DNA of 64,000 bases, from the NCBI RefSeq assembly GCF_016342265.1, contig NZ_JAEIOS010000011.1, positions 372,001 to 436,000 on the forward strand, written 5' to 3'. Within the stretch, counting starts at the first letter, position 1. Each line of letters begins with the position of its first letter. The position numbers were made by a program, and so were the translations under genes. The DNA comes from Corynebacterium meridianum (GTDB lineage: Bacteria > Actinomycetota > Actinomycetes > Mycobacteriales > Mycobacteriaceae). Below are positions 22,411-31,863 of the stretch, piece after piece. The notes beneath the pieces were generated by a model. The model did no database searches. It saw nothing but the letters and a program-made list of their open reading frames with translations, and was not told the DNA's origin.

Positions 22411-22450
22411 GTGACGATGTGACAATGCGACAATGTCACAATGTCATGGT
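22411..22450. repeat. 8-bp imperfect tandem repeat, five units
   Basis: Units read gtgacgat, gtgacaat, gcgacaat, gtcacaat, gtcatggt. The central three differ by one or two bases. It lies about 140-180 nt upstream of the ylxR ATG, in a relatively AT-rich patch. Confidence 0.7.
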
Positions 22451-22579
22451 CATGTCCCGGGAACCCCTGGCCACGCAGCCTTCAATTCGAGACAGGTGTG
22501 ACCAGAGAAGCCCGAGGCCATGCGCCTTCGTCGGCACGGGCCTTATACAACCCTACGCGAAAACGCCCGCAAATGTGAA

Positions 22580-22617
22580 CCCGCCCGACTCCCCCGGGGA
22601 CGGGGCGAGCGGGCGGG
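22580..22617 (-). terminator. Possible attenuator hairpin after nusA
   Basis: 8-bp arms CCCGCCCG / CGGGCGGG (22580-22587, 22610-22617) enclosing a further GC-rich pairing, 74 nt past the nusA stop. No strong T tract on the minus strand, so termination would be weak or partial. Confidence 0.35.
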
Positions 22618-22690
22618 CTGCGCGAAAAGGAACCCACTGAACGACAGCGATGTGCTTCTCCGCGGGCGATCGGACGTACCGGACCTTCGT

Positions 22691-23701
22691 TCAGCGTTCG
22701 TCGGTGTCCGCGTCCGAGTGGATGTCGATCTTCCAACCAGTGAGGCGGGCCGCGAGACGTGCGTTCTGCCCTTCTTTTCCGATCGCCAGCGAGAGCTGGT
22801 AGTCGGGCACGGTCACCCGGGCGACCTGCATTTCAGGATCTATCACCTCGACGCGCACCACCTTCGACGGCGCGAGGGCATTACCGACGAACTCCGCCGG
22901 ATCCCCGGAATAATCGATTATGTCGAGTTTCTCGCCGTCCAGTTCACCCATGACGTTGGAGACGCGTTGTCCGCGGGGCCCGATGCAGGCACCCTTGGCG
23001 TTGAGCCCCTTGACGGTCGCACGGACGGCGATCTTGGACCGGTGCCCGGCCTCCCGTGCGATCCCGGTGATCTCGACGGAACCGTCGGCGACCTCCGGCA
23101 CCTCCAGTTCGAACAGGCGACGGACCAGTTCAGGATGGGTCCGCGAGAGGTTGATCTGCAGATTGCGCTGTCCCTTGGTAACCCCGACGATGTAGCACTT
23201 CACCCTGTCACCATGCTTCAGTTTCTCCCCGGGGATCTGCTCCGCAGGCAGCAGGACGCCATCCTGCCCGTCAATCTCGGTGCCGAGGCGCACGACGACT
23301 ATGCCCCGCTCGTTGGCCCGGGCGTCGGCCTGCACGATGCCGCTGATGACCTTGCCCTCGAACTCCGAGTACTCCCCGAAGGCGCGTTCATTCTCCGCGT
23401 CACGCATGCGGCGGATGATCGCTTCGCGAACGGCTCCCGCAGACACCCGGGCGAAGTTGTTGGGTGTGTCGTCGAACTCGGACACGACCTCCCCCTCGTC
23501 GTCGAACTCGGTGACGATGACCGCGACGGATCCGGTGGCGGGGTCGATGTCGATCCGGGCCCGGGTATTCTCCCCGGAGGAGTCCCCGGTGTGCATGTGA
23601 TAGGCCTGCAGGAGAGCCCGGCCGATCGTGGTGAGCATGTCGTTGACGCTGATTCCGCGTTCCTTCTCGATGCTCCTCAGTGCAGCTACATCAATATTCA
23701 C
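22691..23701 (-). CDS. nusA: Transcription termination/antitermination factor NusA
   Basis: RNA polymerase-associated pausing, termination and antitermination factor. 336 residues, the short actinobacterial form without C-terminal acidic repeats: N-terminal polymerase-binding domain, S1 domain ([15 protein letters not shown]), KH1 ([31 protein letters not shown]) and KH2 ([19 protein letters not shown]). GTG start at 23701 overlaps the rimP stop by 4 nt, so translation is coupled. Confidence 0.96.
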   Translation of the reverse strand: MNIDVAALRSIEKERGISVNDMLTTIGRALLQAYHMHTGDSSGENTRARIDIDPATGSVAVIVTEFDDEGEVVSEFDDTPNNFARVSAGAVREAIIRRMRDAENERAFGEYSEFEGKVISGIVQADARANERGIVVVRLGTEIDGQDGVLLPAEQIPGEKLKHGDRVKCYIVGVTKGQRNLQINLSRTHPELVRRLFELEVPEVADGSVEITGIAREAGHRSKIAVRATVKGLNAKGACIGPRGQRVSNVMGELDGEKLDIIDYSGDPAEFVGNALAPSKVVRVEVIDPEMQVARVTVPDYQLSLAIGKEGQNARLAARLTGWKIDIHSDADTDER

Positions 23702-24273
23702 TTGTCTTCCTCTCGCTTGGTAAGCGCGTCTCCGTAACTGAGTTCCGCCAGCGCGGCTTCTGCCGCCGGCGGTTGTGAGAACTCAATTTCTACCACCGCG
23801 GTGGTACCGGCTCCAATCTCCGAGAGCTGTAGGACGTCGATACGGACGTCCCTGAGTCCCTTCTCCGGCCTGCGGATGAGGATGACCGAGCTCTCCGTTT
23901 CGTCGAGGGCACCGACACGCCCGAACTCCGTCTTTCCGTTCCTGGTGAGTGCGACGAGCCGGCCCCGGTTGCGACGCCAGTGCCTGGGATGGGTCAGTGG
24001 GTGGTCAACTCCGGGCGTTCCAACCTCGAGCGTGTATCCCTGCCCACCGAAATCGATGTCGCCCCGTTCCTCCGCGGCGTCGAATACGGCGGAGATCTCC
24101 CGGGACACGTTCTCCAGAAGGTCGAGATCGGGACGCTCCTCCCCGTCGAGGGCGACGGTGACGGAGGACTTCGAGCCGGCCCGATTCACCCGGACCCGCT
24201 CGACATCGAGAGAGTGTTCCTCCGCGACCGGTGCGACCAGATCGGCCAGGACTTGTTCAGTTGGAAATGCCAT
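23698..24273 (-). CDS. rimP: Ribosome maturation factor RimP
   Basis: Needed for 30S subunit assembly. 191 residues from the ATG at 24273; the frame is open 26 codons further but TAGGGT lies 7 nt before this ATG, giving a leaderless promoter. Family features: [44 protein letters not shown] (the PGxDRPL motif). First gene of the rimP-nusA-ylxR-infB series. Confidence 0.95.
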   Translation of the reverse strand: MAFPTEQVLADLVAPVAEEHSLDVERVRVNRAGSKSSVTVALDGEERPDLDLLENVSREISAVFDAAEERGDIDFGGQGYTLEVGTPGVDHPLTHPRHWRRNRGRLVALTRNGKTEFGRVGALDETESSVILIRRPEKGLRDVRIDVLQLSEIGAGTTAVVEIEFSQPPAAEAALAELSYGDALTKREEDK

Positions 24274-24280
24274 GGGCCCA

Positions 24281-24315
24281 ACCCTACCGTGCCGGGGCAC
24301 CGACCCGGGTACACT
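24281..24315. promoter_or_regulatory. Divergent leaderless promoters of rimP and the lipoprotein gene
   Basis: TAGGGT (24281-24286, minus) is 7 nt from the rimP ATG; TACACT (24310-24315, plus) is 8 nt from the GTG at 24324. The start codons are 50 nt apart. Confidence 0.5.
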
Positions 24316-24323
24316 GATGCGCC

Positions 24324-25259
24324 GTGAAACTCCGCAGCCCAAGCCGCACAATGACCACCCCCGTCGCCACGCTTTTTCTCGCCGGGGGGCTCGCCGCCTG
24401 CACGATCAGTCCGACACCGGAAGCCGACCCGACGCTCTCCACGCTGTCGGCCGACGCGCACGCGAATGTGGCGAAACTCTCCGGCACCGATCCCCGGGGC
24501 GCGGAGGTACGGGAGCGGCACGCCGAGGCGCTCGATGCCGAGATCCGGAGGCTGTGCGGTGTCCTGGAGGACGGGACGGTCCCCGATTCCTGCACCGTGC
24601 CGGAAGCGACGGATGCGACGGTTTCAGCGACCATCGGGGCCGCGGACGTCCTTCCGGAATCCGCGGAGCTGATCGCCCGTGAGGTCGCGTCCGTACCGCA
24701 GGAGTCGGTGCTGAAACTCGCCCGAATGCACGGCGAACTCGCCGTGCTCACCGGAACGACGCCCGAGCCGGAGTCGTCGACCGTCAGAGGTCTCGTCGAT
24801 CAGGCCGAGTTCGACCCGGATTCGGCCGATCTGGAGGCGGCCCTGCGGGCGCTGGAGTGGCAGTACTCTGCGATCTACGGTCTCGAAGTCGCGCAGGCGT
24901 GGGCCGATCCACCGGTGGCGGCATCGATCGGGGAGGCGGTGGCGGGACACCGGGAGCTGGCGGAACAGCTGCGTGAACTGTTGTCCGGGGTTCCGGAGTC
25001 CCGGCTACCCGTGCCCGCTGCCGGCTACGGGATGCCTGAGGGCAAGGCGCCGACCGACACGGGCTCAGCGCTCGCGACAGCCGTCAGCATCGAGACCGAC
25101 TCCGTGTTCATGTGGCAGGCGAATGCGACGACCGCCGAACAGCCTGTGTGGCGCGTGTGGTGCGTCCTCGCGGGTTCGACCGCGGCGCTGCGGTCGGCAC
25201 CGCTTCTGGCGGCTGCGGGGACGGATCCCGCCTCCACGGGGCTGTTCGATCTCGGGTGA
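24324..25259 (+). CDS. Lipoprotein with ferritin-like DUF4439-type C-terminal domain
   Basis: 311 residues, GTG start. Signal peptide with lipobox LAAC (Cys at about residue 26), then a helical Ala/Glu-rich region to about 160, and a C-terminal helical domain with EWQYSAIYGLEVAQAW that resembles DUF4439 ferritin-like bundles; the assignment to DUF4439 is tentative. No classical iron-carboxylate EXXH pairs are obvious. The M. tuberculosis counterparts at this position (Rv2843/Rv2844, from memory) are Ala-rich proteins of unknown function. Divergent from rimP and convergent with nagB. Confidence 0.65.
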   Translation: MKLRSPSRTMTTPVATLFLAGGLAACTISPTPEADPTLSTLSADAHANVAKLSGTDPRGAEVRERHAEALDAEIRRLCGVLEDGTVPDSCTVPEATDATVSATIGAADVLPESAELIAREVASVPQESVLKLARMHGELAVLTGTTPEPESSTVRGLVDQAEFDPDSADLEAALRALEWQYSAIYGLEVAQAWADPPVAASIGEAVAGHRELAEQLRELLSGVPESRLPVPAAGYGMPEGKAPTDTGSALATAVSIETDSVFMWQANATTAEQPVWRVWCVLAGSTAALRSAPLLAAAGTDPASTGLFDLG

Positions 25260-25275
25260 CGCCTTTCCGGAGCCG

Positions 25276-26058
25276 TCAGATGTGCTGCCAGGCGGGCTTG
25301 TTTTCGAACGCGTAGCGGTAGTAGTCCGCGTTTGCCAGTCCGCTCCCTGCCTCCTCGTCGACGATGACGGTCGCGTGCTGGTGGAACTGGAGTATCGATG
25401 CGGGGCACAGCGCGGAAACCGGCCCCTCGACCGTCGCCGCCACGGCGTCAGCCTTGCCGGATCCGGTGGCCAGCAGGAGCAGATGGCCCGCATCGCTGAT
25501 CGTCCCGAGTCCCTGGGTCAGCACATGGTGGGGAACCTGGCTCTCGTCGTCACCGAAGAACCGGGCGTTGTCCGCGATGGTCTGCGGATGGAGGGTCTTC
25601 AACCGGGTTCGGGAACGGAGCGACGAACCGGGCTCATTGAACCCGATGTGACCGTCGGTGCCGATACCGAGAAGCTGGACATCCACTCCCCCGGCCTCAG
25701 CGATCGCCCGGTCGTAGGCGAGACCGGCCGCCGTCGGATCATCGGCCAGGCCGTCGGGGCTGTGCACGTCATCGTCCGGAATGTCGATGTGCGAGGTGAA
25801 GTTGTCCCTGATGAAACGGTAGTAGCTCTGTTCGTGGGTGCGGGGCAGGCCGACGTACTCGTCGAGGAGGAAGGCGCGGCAGCGGGCGAAGCTGAGGCCT
25901 TCGTCACGGTGCCTGCGGATGAGCTCCAGGTACATGGCCAGCGGCGTGGAGCCGGTGGCCAGCCCCAGGGTGGCGGATTCGCGACGGGCGTAGTCGGTGA
26001 AAACGTCGGCGGCGACGCGCGCGACGGACTCGGCGTCCGGTTGGATGATGACCTCCAT
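25276..26058 (-). CDS. nagB: Glucosamine-6-phosphate deaminase
   Basis: Converts glucosamine 6-phosphate to fructose 6-phosphate and ammonia, the last step of amino-sugar catabolism. 260 residues. Motifs: [12 protein letters not shown] (phosphate binding), FLLDEYVGL (catalytic Asp) and [16 protein letters not shown] (catalytic His/Glu). The ATG at 26058 has AGGAGAAAGGA upstream; the frame runs 26 codons further without RBS. Stands alone; no nagA is in the window. The ROK kinase at 29 kb could feed it if it is an amino-sugar kinase, but that is speculation. Confidence 0.94.
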   Translation of the reverse strand: MEVIIQPDAESVARVAADVFTDYARRESATLGLATGSTPLAMYLELIRRHRDEGLSFARCRAFLLDEYVGLPRTHEQSYYRFIRDNFTSHIDIPDDDVHSPDGLADDPTAAGLAYDRAIAEAGGVDVQLLGIGTDGHIGFNEPGSSLRSRTRLKTLHPQTIADNARFFGDDESQVPHHVLTQGLGTISDAGHLLLLATGSGKADAVAATVEGPVSALCPASILQFHQHATVIVDEEAGSGLANADYYRYAFENKPAWQHI

Positions 26059-26173
26059 GGCGGGGGCCGTCCTTTCTCCTCGGGGATCCTGATCACCGGT
26101 TGGAGACCGGTGGGAAGAGCCGCTCTGTGGCGACACCCTTCAATTCAACACTAGCGCCAGCGTGTCAGACAGG

Positions 26174-26208
26174 AAAACGGCGGAAGAGAGATTCTTCCGC
26201 CGTTTTTT
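26174..26208 (-). terminator. Terminator of proS
   Basis: Perfect 14-bp stem (26174-26187 with 26193-26206), 5-nt loop, ending in TTTT on the minus strand and T6 on the plus strand. 30 nt past the proS stop. Confidence 0.85.
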
Positions 26209-26237
26209 CAGCTTGAGTCCCACGAGATCTCTAGTTG

Positions 26238-27989
26238 TCAGACAAGATTCCTGACTTCGTCGAGAATGTCAGCCACGGGAACCTCCCGGACCTCGCCGGA
26301 CTCGCGGATCCGCAGCTCCACCACGCCGTCGGCGAAGCTGCGCCCGAGGACGACGACGAACGGCATGCCCAGCAACTCGGAGTCCTTGAACTTCACACCC
26401 GGACTCACCTTCGGGCGGTCGTCGAAGATCACCTCGATGCCGGAATCCGAGAGCTCCCCCGCGAGCCTCTCGGCGGCCTCGGCGGCCTCGGCGTTCTTGT
26501 TCGCCACGACGACGTGCACCTGGTACGGGGCGACCGACACGGGCCAGTTCAGTCCCTTGTCGTCGTAACGCTGCTCGGCGATGACCGCGACCAGGCGCGA
26601 GATGCCGATTCCGTAGGATCCCATGGTGGGTACGGATCGCTTGCCGTTCTCGTCCAGGATCTGCAGCTCAAGGGCCTCGGAGTACTTGCGCCCGAGCTGG
26701 AAGATGTGGCCGATCTCGATGCCCCGGGCGAGGCGCAGTGAGCCCTGGCCGTCCGGTGCGGGATCCCCCTCGCGGATCTCGGCGGCCTCGATGTGACCGT
26801 CCGGGGTGAAGTCCCGGCCCGCGACACAGTTGACCACGTGGCGCCCCTCCGCATCGGCACCCGTGATCCAGGACGTCCCGGAGACGACCCGCGGGTCGGC
26901 GAGAACCGGCACCCCGTTGGCGGCCAGTCCACGTGGACCGACATACCCCTTGACCAGGAACGGGGTGGTGGCGAAATCCCTGTCGGACGCGAGTTCCACG
27001 GCGGCCGGCTCGACGGATGCCTCCAGCCGCTTCATGTCGACCTCGCGGTCGCCAGGAACGAGAATGCCGGTCAGTTCCGGTTCCTCACCCGGACGGGTGA
27101 TCTTCACCACGATGCACTTCAGCGTGTCCGCGGCGGTGACCTCACGACCGTCGACGTTGATTCCCGCGCCGTTGGCCCAGTCGACCAGCTTGTCGATGGT
27201 CTCGCAGTCCGGACTGTCGTACTCCAGCGCTGCGGGCTGACCGTCGATGGGCCTCTCCTCGGCCCGCGGAGTGATCACGGCCTCCGCATTCGCCGCGTAG
27301 TCACCCTCCGTGGCACGGACGAAGGTGTCCTCGCCGTTCTCGCAGACGGCGAGGAACTCCTCGGAGGCCGATCCCCCCATCGCGCCCGACGTGGCGGCGC
27401 AGATGACGTACTCGATGCCCATGCGGTCGAAGGAGTTGATGTACGCCTGACGGTGCCTCCGGTAGGCGGCGTCCAGCCCTGCGTCATCCATGTCGAAGGA
27501 GTACGAGTCCTTCATGGTGAACTCACGTCCGCGGAGAATCCCCGCACGCGGGCGCTCCTCGTCGCGGTACTTCGTCTGAATCTGGAAGAGGACCGCGGGG
27601 AAATCCTTGTACGAGGAGTACATGTCCTTGACCAGTCCGGTGAACATCTCCTCGTGCGTCGGTCCGAGCAGGTAGTCACCGCCCTTGCGGTCCTTGAGCC
27701 GGAACAGGTTGTCCCCGTACTCGGTCCACCGGCCCGTCTGCTCGTACGGCTCGCGGGGAAGAAGGGCCGGCAGACAGATCTCCTGCCCCCCGATGGCCTC
27801 CATCTCCTCGCGGACGATGCCCTCGATCTTCCGGAGTGTGCGCAGTCCGAGCGGGAGCCAGGAGTACACACCGGGAGCCGCGCGTCGGATGTAACCGGCG
27901 CGGACCAGGAGCTTGTGGCTGGGAACCTCGGCCTCAGCCGGGTCATCGCGCAGGGTGCGCAGGAACAGAGTGGACATGCGTGTGATCAT
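26238..27989 (-). CDS. proS: Prolyl-tRNA synthetase
   Basis: Class II aminoacyl-tRNA synthetase, bacterial type with an editing (INS) domain. 583 residues from the ATG at 27989. Class II motif 1 region [21 protein letters not shown], motif 2 [23 protein letters not shown], editing domain around 230-400, motif 3 [14 protein letters not shown], anticodon domain at the end. TATATT lies 7 nt upstream, so the mRNA is leaderless. An upstream in-frame TTG at 27998 would fall inside this -10 and is rejected. Confidence 0.97.
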   Translation of the reverse strand: MITRMSTLFLRTLRDDPAEAEVPSHKLLVRAGYIRRAAPGVYSWLPLGLRTLRKIEGIVREEMEAIGGQEICLPALLPREPYEQTGRWTEYGDNLFRLKDRKGGDYLLGPTHEEMFTGLVKDMYSSYKDFPAVLFQIQTKYRDEERPRAGILRGREFTMKDSYSFDMDDAGLDAAYRRHRQAYINSFDRMGIEYVICAATSGAMGGSASEEFLAVCENGEDTFVRATEGDYAANAEAVITPRAEERPIDGQPAALEYDSPDCETIDKLVDWANGAGINVDGREVTAADTLKCIVVKITRPGEEPELTGILVPGDREVDMKRLEASVEPAAVELASDRDFATTPFLVKGYVGPRGLAANGVPVLADPRVVSGTSWITGADAEGRHVVNCVAGRDFTPDGHIEAAEIREGDPAPDGQGSLRLARGIEIGHIFQLGRKYSEALELQILDENGKRSVPTMGSYGIGISRLVAVIAEQRYDDKGLNWPVSVAPYQVHVVVANKNAEAAEAAERLAGELSDSGIEVIFDDRPKVSPGVKFKDSELLGMPFVVVLGRSFADGVVELRIRESGEVREVPVADILDEVRNLV

Positions 27990-27996
27990 GAGCGCC

Positions 27997-28027
27997 AATA
28001 TACCCGCCCGACGCCACAGGTTAGGGT
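27997..28027. promoter_or_regulatory. Divergent leaderless promoters of proS and yaaA
   Basis: TATATT (27997-28002, minus) is 7 nt before the proS ATG; TAGGGT (28022-28027, plus) is 7 nt before the yaaA ATG. Only 45 nt separate the two start codons. Confidence 0.55.
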
Positions 28028-28034
28028 GGTGACC

Positions 28035-28787
28035 ATGCTCATTGTGCTGCCCCCTTCCGAGACCAAGGCAGATGGTGGGGACGGTGCCCCGCTCGACCTC
28101 GATTCACTGTCCTTCCCGGAACTCAACCCACGCCGACGCGCGATCGCCGATGCGCTGCTCGCACTCGATGACACGACGATGCGCGGGGCGCTGGGCATCA
28201 GCCCGAAGATGGACGCCGAGATCGCCGCCAACCGTGAACTGTGGCACGCCCCGACGATGCCCGCGGTCCGGCGGTACACGGGCGTGCTCTACGACGCCCT
28301 CGACGCCGACACCCTGGATGCCACCACCCTGTCCCGGCTCGCTGTCGGATCGGCACTCTTCGGGATCGTCCGGGCCACCGACCCGATTCCCCGGTACCGA
28401 CTCTCGGCCGGCTCGAAGATCCCGGATCCCGGACCCTCCAAAGCACCGACGATGAAGGCCCGGTGGGGAGGAGACATCACCGCGGCCCTCAAGGGTGTGA
28501 CCCCGGCGGAGGGACCGGTCGTGGATCTGCGGTCCGGCGCGTATCTCACCCTCGGCCCCCTACCGGGGGCCATCACCGTCCGCGTGGAGTCCCTGCGGGA
28601 GGACGGAACCCGGAAGGTTGTCAGCCATTTCAACAAGCACTACAAGGGAATCCTCGCCCGGGCACTCGCACAGGCCGGGCATGACCTCGGACCCGGCACC
28701 GGCGCGGACGAGATCGCGGACGTCGCCGGGACCACCGGACTCACCGTCGAGATCACCGGGAGAACGTCTCTCACACTGGTCGTGTGA
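28035..28787 (+). CDS. yaaA: YaaA family peroxide stress protein (DUF328)
   Basis: 250 residues. Family markers: [11 protein letters not shown] at the N terminus, [28 protein letters not shown] (the family's GLYGLLRPLDLIxPYRL region), [10 protein letters not shown] and [12 protein letters not shown]. YaaA limits free intracellular iron during peroxide stress in E. coli and binds DNA; the role here is inferred from the family. Starts leaderless, divergent from proS. Confidence 0.9.
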   Translation: MLIVLPPSETKADGGDGAPLDLDSLSFPELNPRRRAIADALLALDDTTMRGALGISPKMDAEIAANRELWHAPTMPAVRRYTGVLYDALDADTLDATTLSRLAVGSALFGIVRATDPIPRYRLSAGSKIPDPGPSKAPTMKARWGGDITAALKGVTPAEGPVVDLRSGAYLTLGPLPGAITVRVESLREDGTRKVVSHFNKHYKGILARALAQAGHDLGPGTGADEIADVAGTTGLTVEITGRTSLTLVV

Positions 28788-29174
28788 CCACCCCCACCGC
28801 TCATGCAACCACCCGCCCAGGGTGCAAGGACTTCGCGCCCATCCCACCCGGGGCGACCCGTGCCATCCGAATTACCGTTCAGTGACCCCACAGCAAAATC
28901 AAACATTTCCGCCCGGCCCTACATAGCCACCAATCAGCACACCATGCTTCACATTCACTGTTTTCGCAGCTCACCACCGCCTCTACCCCCGTTCTAGGGC
29001 CTTAATTCCGCTGCATGACCACCGGAGACAATCAGTTGGTAATACTCTAGCGCTTGGCCCTGATGTTCTTCGGGATGATCAACAGGCGGCCGCCCGGGAT
29101 GTGTTGCGGTGGCCGGGGACAACATGGGCACACACAAATCAGCAGATAGATTCAGCTCAACCCCGGGAGCCACA
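28788..29174. other. yaaA-ROK intergenic region
   Basis: 387 nt without a supported gene. The part 28885-29060 is markedly AT-richer than the neighbours. TTGGTAATACTCT near 29036-29048 could hold a -10 (TAATAC) for the ROK gene. I see no perfect operator palindrome and no terminator for yaaA. Confidence 0.4.
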
Positions 29175-30146
29175 ATGTCAGCGACACCCCGCGAAGCGAA
29201 TACCAAAACGCCATGGGCACTGGGAATCGATGTGGGGGGCACCGCGATCAAGGCCGCGGTCGTCGATCCTTCCGGTGACACCCATCATCAGCTCAACATC
29301 CCCACCCCCACCGACCCTCGCCGCCTCGCCGACACGGCCGCCGGAGCGGCGACCGAACTGACTGGATGGGCCCGGTCGAACGGGGTCGACCTCGTCGACA
29401 CGGTCGGCGTCAACATACCCGGCATCATCGACGAGGTTCGCGGTATCTCGGTATTCTCGGCCAATCTCGGCTGGCGCAACGAACCGATCGCCGGGATGCT
29501 CGAGGAGGCTCTGCGTCGACCCGTGACTCTCGGACACGATGTGCGCAGTGGCGCCTTCGCCGAGTCCCGGTGGGGCGTGGCCTATCCCGATTTCTTCTTC
29601 CTCGCCATCGGAACTGGCATCTCCTCGGTCGTGATCAGCGGCCACCAGCCCACCACCACCTGGCAGTGGGCCGGCGAGATAGGGCAGGTACTCGTACCCG
29701 GGTACGACGGCGACCTCGTCCCGCTCGAGCACGTGTGCTCCGCTGCCGGTATCGGACGGCGGGGTGCACGTCTCGGTCTCGTCCCCGAGGGCTCCGGCTC
29801 GCGGGAGGTCTTCGAACTTGTGGACCGGGGCGATGACAGAGCAATGGAAATCGCGGACTACGCCTGCGAGACGCTCGGCAGATTCCTCGCTCCGGTCGTC
29901 GCGACCCTCGGCCCTATCCCGATCGTCATCAGCGGCGGCATGGTCGCCCGCGGTGAGAAACTGCTCGCCCCCATCCGGGAGGCGTTGACCCGATACCTCG
30001 GGGTGGTCCCCGCACCGGGCCGCATCGAATCCGCGAAACTCGGTATCGATGCGCAGGTCAGGGGTGCCGCACTGAGGGCCTTCGACTCCTCCGGATGCGA
30101 GATCCGTCCGAGGTCGGCTGGCACGGGTATCCACCTCTCCCCCTAG
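29175..30146 (+). CDS. ROK family sugar kinase, atypical
   Basis: 323 residues from the ATG at 29175 (GGGAG 8 nt upstream; the frame is open to 29109). N-terminal phosphate motif GIDVGGTAIKAAVVD, then VGVNIPGIIDE, the catalytic-loop region LGHDVRSGAFAE, AIGTGISSVVI and a C-terminal ISGGMVARGE adenosine motif. The ROK zinc signature (CxCGxxGCxE after GEIGH) is replaced by PLEHVCSAAGIGRRG, so zinc binding is doubtful. A hexose or amino-sugar kinase is likely; the substrate cannot be told. Followed by a sugar-porter gene on the same strand. Confidence 0.8.
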   Translation: MSATPREANTKTPWALGIDVGGTAIKAAVVDPSGDTHHQLNIPTPTDPRRLADTAAGAATELTGWARSNGVDLVDTVGVNIPGIIDEVRGISVFSANLGWRNEPIAGMLEEALRRPVTLGHDVRSGAFAESRWGVAYPDFFFLAIGTGISSVVISGHQPTTTWQWAGEIGQVLVPGYDGDLVPLEHVCSAAGIGRRGARLGLVPEGSGSREVFELVDRGDDRAMEIADYACETLGRFLAPVVATLGPIPIVISGGMVARGEKLLAPIREALTRYLGVVPAPGRIESAKLGIDAQVRGAALRAFDSSGCEIRPRSAGTGIHLSP

Positions 30147-30167
30147 AAAACCGCCCGTCCCGTTCCC

Positions 30168-30183
30168 TGAACCGGACGGTTCA
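30168..30183. promoter_or_regulatory. Operator-like palindrome between the ROK kinase and the MFS gene
   Basis: TGAACCG-GA-CGGTTCA, perfect 7-bp arms, 22 nt past the ROK stop and about 150 nt before the MFS start. Too short for a terminator and without T tract, so a regulator site is the better reading. Confidence 0.35.
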
Positions 30184-30331
30184 ATCGGCGACAGTGGGCG
30201 GATGGGTTCATCGACGCCGGACACCATACGGATTCGATGCCCATCCGATCTTCAATCGCCGTCACCCTGATCAAGCTTCACCCACCACTTCTTCCTGCGG
30301 TTACCCGCACGCGAACCCTGAAAGGTCAGTC

Positions 30332-31732
30332 ATGTCCTTCATCAGTGATCTAAAGTCCGCTCCCCCGGTCGGGCGTGCCATCGCGCTCACCGCGGCGGCC
30401 CTCGGAATCACCTACGGCTACGACATCTCCAACATCGCCGCCGCGCTGCTGTACCTCGAGAAAGACTTCGGTCTTGATACCACCGGACAGGCGACCATGG
30501 CCACCGCGGTCGTCATCGGTCAGATCTTCGGTGCCGTCGCCGGCGGCCCGCTCGCGAACGCCATAGGCCGAAAGAAGACGATGCTCATCGTCGCCGCCGG
30601 ATACGTGGTGTTCTCCGTGGCGAGCGCCTTCGCCCCGACCGCCGGCATCCTGGTGTTCCTCCGTGCACTGCTTGGCTTGACCATCGGTTTGTCTATCACT
30701 GTTGTTCCCGTGTTCATCGCGGAATCCTCCCCCAACCGGATCCGTGGCGGTCTCCTGACCGCCTACCAGGTGACCACGGTCCTCGGTATCATCGTCGGAT
30801 ACCTCGTCGGTTGGGGCCTGTCCTTCTTCGAGAGCTGGCGCTGGATGCTCGGCGCCGCCGCGATCCCGGCGGCCATCGTGTTCGTAGCACTGTTGAAGAT
30901 CAGTGAGACCCCGCAGTGGCTCGTCCTGAAGGGACGGGTCTCGGAAGCACGGGCGGTCCTGCTGAACATCAATCCCCCGGAGGAAGCCGAGGAGGAGCTC
31001 CGGTCCATATCCGAATCCGTCAACCAGAACCGTGGCGGAAACGACTTCAAACGTCTGGGCGAGATGTTCCGTGGACCGATCTCCCGGGCCACGATCTTCG
31101 CCATCGCCCTCGGCTTCTTCATCCAGATCACCGGCATCAACGCCACCATCTACTATGCACCCCGGATCTTCGAGCAGATGGGGTTCCACGGAACCGCGCA
31201 GCAGCTGCTGCTCCCCGCTGTGGTGCAGACCTTCGGACTGGCCGCCGTCCTCGTCTCCATGGTCGTCATCGACTCCTTCGGTCGCCGGAAGGTCCTGCTC
31301 AGCGGCATCGGCACCATGATCTTCGCCGACATCCTGCTGGTCCTGGTCTACCGCATGAGCGCGGACTCCTCGACCGCTTTCCTGGTTCTCGGATTCATCG
31401 GTATCGTCCTGTTCACGATGGGCTTCACCGGTGGCTTCGGTGCCATCGTCTGGGTCTACGCGGGCGAGCTGTTCCCCACCCGTTACCGCGCCCTCGGTGC
31501 GTCACTGGTGCTGACCGCTGACCTGATCGCCAACGCGATCGTTGCGCAGCTCTTCCCGTCGCTGCTGGAGGCCGTCGGTGGTGCCGGAGTCTTCGGGATC
31601 TTCGGTGTACTGGCCTTCGTCGCCTTCATCGCGGTGTTCCGCTACGCCCCCGAAACGAAGGGCCGCAAGCTGGAGGACATCCAGAGCTACTGGGAGAACG
31701 GTGCGAAGTGGGATGGTCCGGTCAAGGCCTGA
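30332..31732 (+). CDS. MFS sugar:proton symporter (sugar porter family)
   Basis: 466 residues, 12 predicted membrane segments. Sugar-porter signatures: GYDISNIAAALLYLEKDFG after TM1, GRKKTM between TM2 and TM3, ESSPNRIRGGLLTAYQ in TM4-loop, the central ETPQWLVLKGR (PESPRWL-like), GRRKVLL and the C-terminal PETKGRKLEDI. ATG at 30332 with AAAGG upstream. The first line of the protein reads GYDISN where many porters have GYDxGV. Likely imports the sugar that the neighbouring ROK kinase phosphorylates; substrate unknown. Confidence 0.88.
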   Translation: MSFISDLKSAPPVGRAIALTAAALGITYGYDISNIAAALLYLEKDFGLDTTGQATMATAVVIGQIFGAVAGGPLANAIGRKKTMLIVAAGYVVFSVASAFAPTAGILVFLRALLGLTIGLSITVVPVFIAESSPNRIRGGLLTAYQVTTVLGIIVGYLVGWGLSFFESWRWMLGAAAIPAAIVFVALLKISETPQWLVLKGRVSEARAVLLNINPPEEAEEELRSISESVNQNRGGNDFKRLGEMFRGPISRATIFAIALGFFIQITGINATIYYAPRIFEQMGFHGTAQQLLLPAVVQTFGLAAVLVSMVVIDSFGRRKVLLSGIGTMIFADILLVLVYRMSADSSTAFLVLGFIGIVLFTMGFTGGFGAIVWVYAGELFPTRYRALGASLVLTADLIANAIVAQLFPSLLEAVGGAGVFGIFGVLAFVAFIAVFRYAPETKGRKLEDIQSYWENGAKWDGPVKA

Positions 31733-31772
31733 TCGTCCCGAACACCACCATCTGAACCGGAATTCCTGATTC

Positions 31773-31819
31773 CGAAGCCCGGTCACCCGTGCACTCCACG
31801 CGGTGACCGGGCTTCGTTT
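31773..31819 (+). terminator. Terminator between the MFS gene and the convergent ABC operon
   Basis: Perfect 15-bp stem (31773-31787 with 31802-31816) followed by TTTCG on the plus strand, 40 nt past the MFS stop; it can also serve the leftward ABC operon that ends at 31864. Confidence 0.75.
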
Positions 31820-31863
31820 CGCCGGTGCCCGGGAGAAGCCCGGCCTCCCGGTACCGGCTTCGG

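Larger units (their letters stand above)
22269..22690. other. nusA-ylxR intergenic region
   Basis: 422 nt with no credible gene. It holds a GC hairpin close to nusA (22580-22617) and a run of five imperfect 8-bp repeats (22411-22450). Unusually long for the inside of the nusA operon. Confidence 0.5.

Noticed and set aside
22440-22640. tRNA gene in the nusA-ylxR gap
   Set aside because: No cloverleaf with TTCGANNC arm and matching acceptor stem could be found there or elsewhere in the window.
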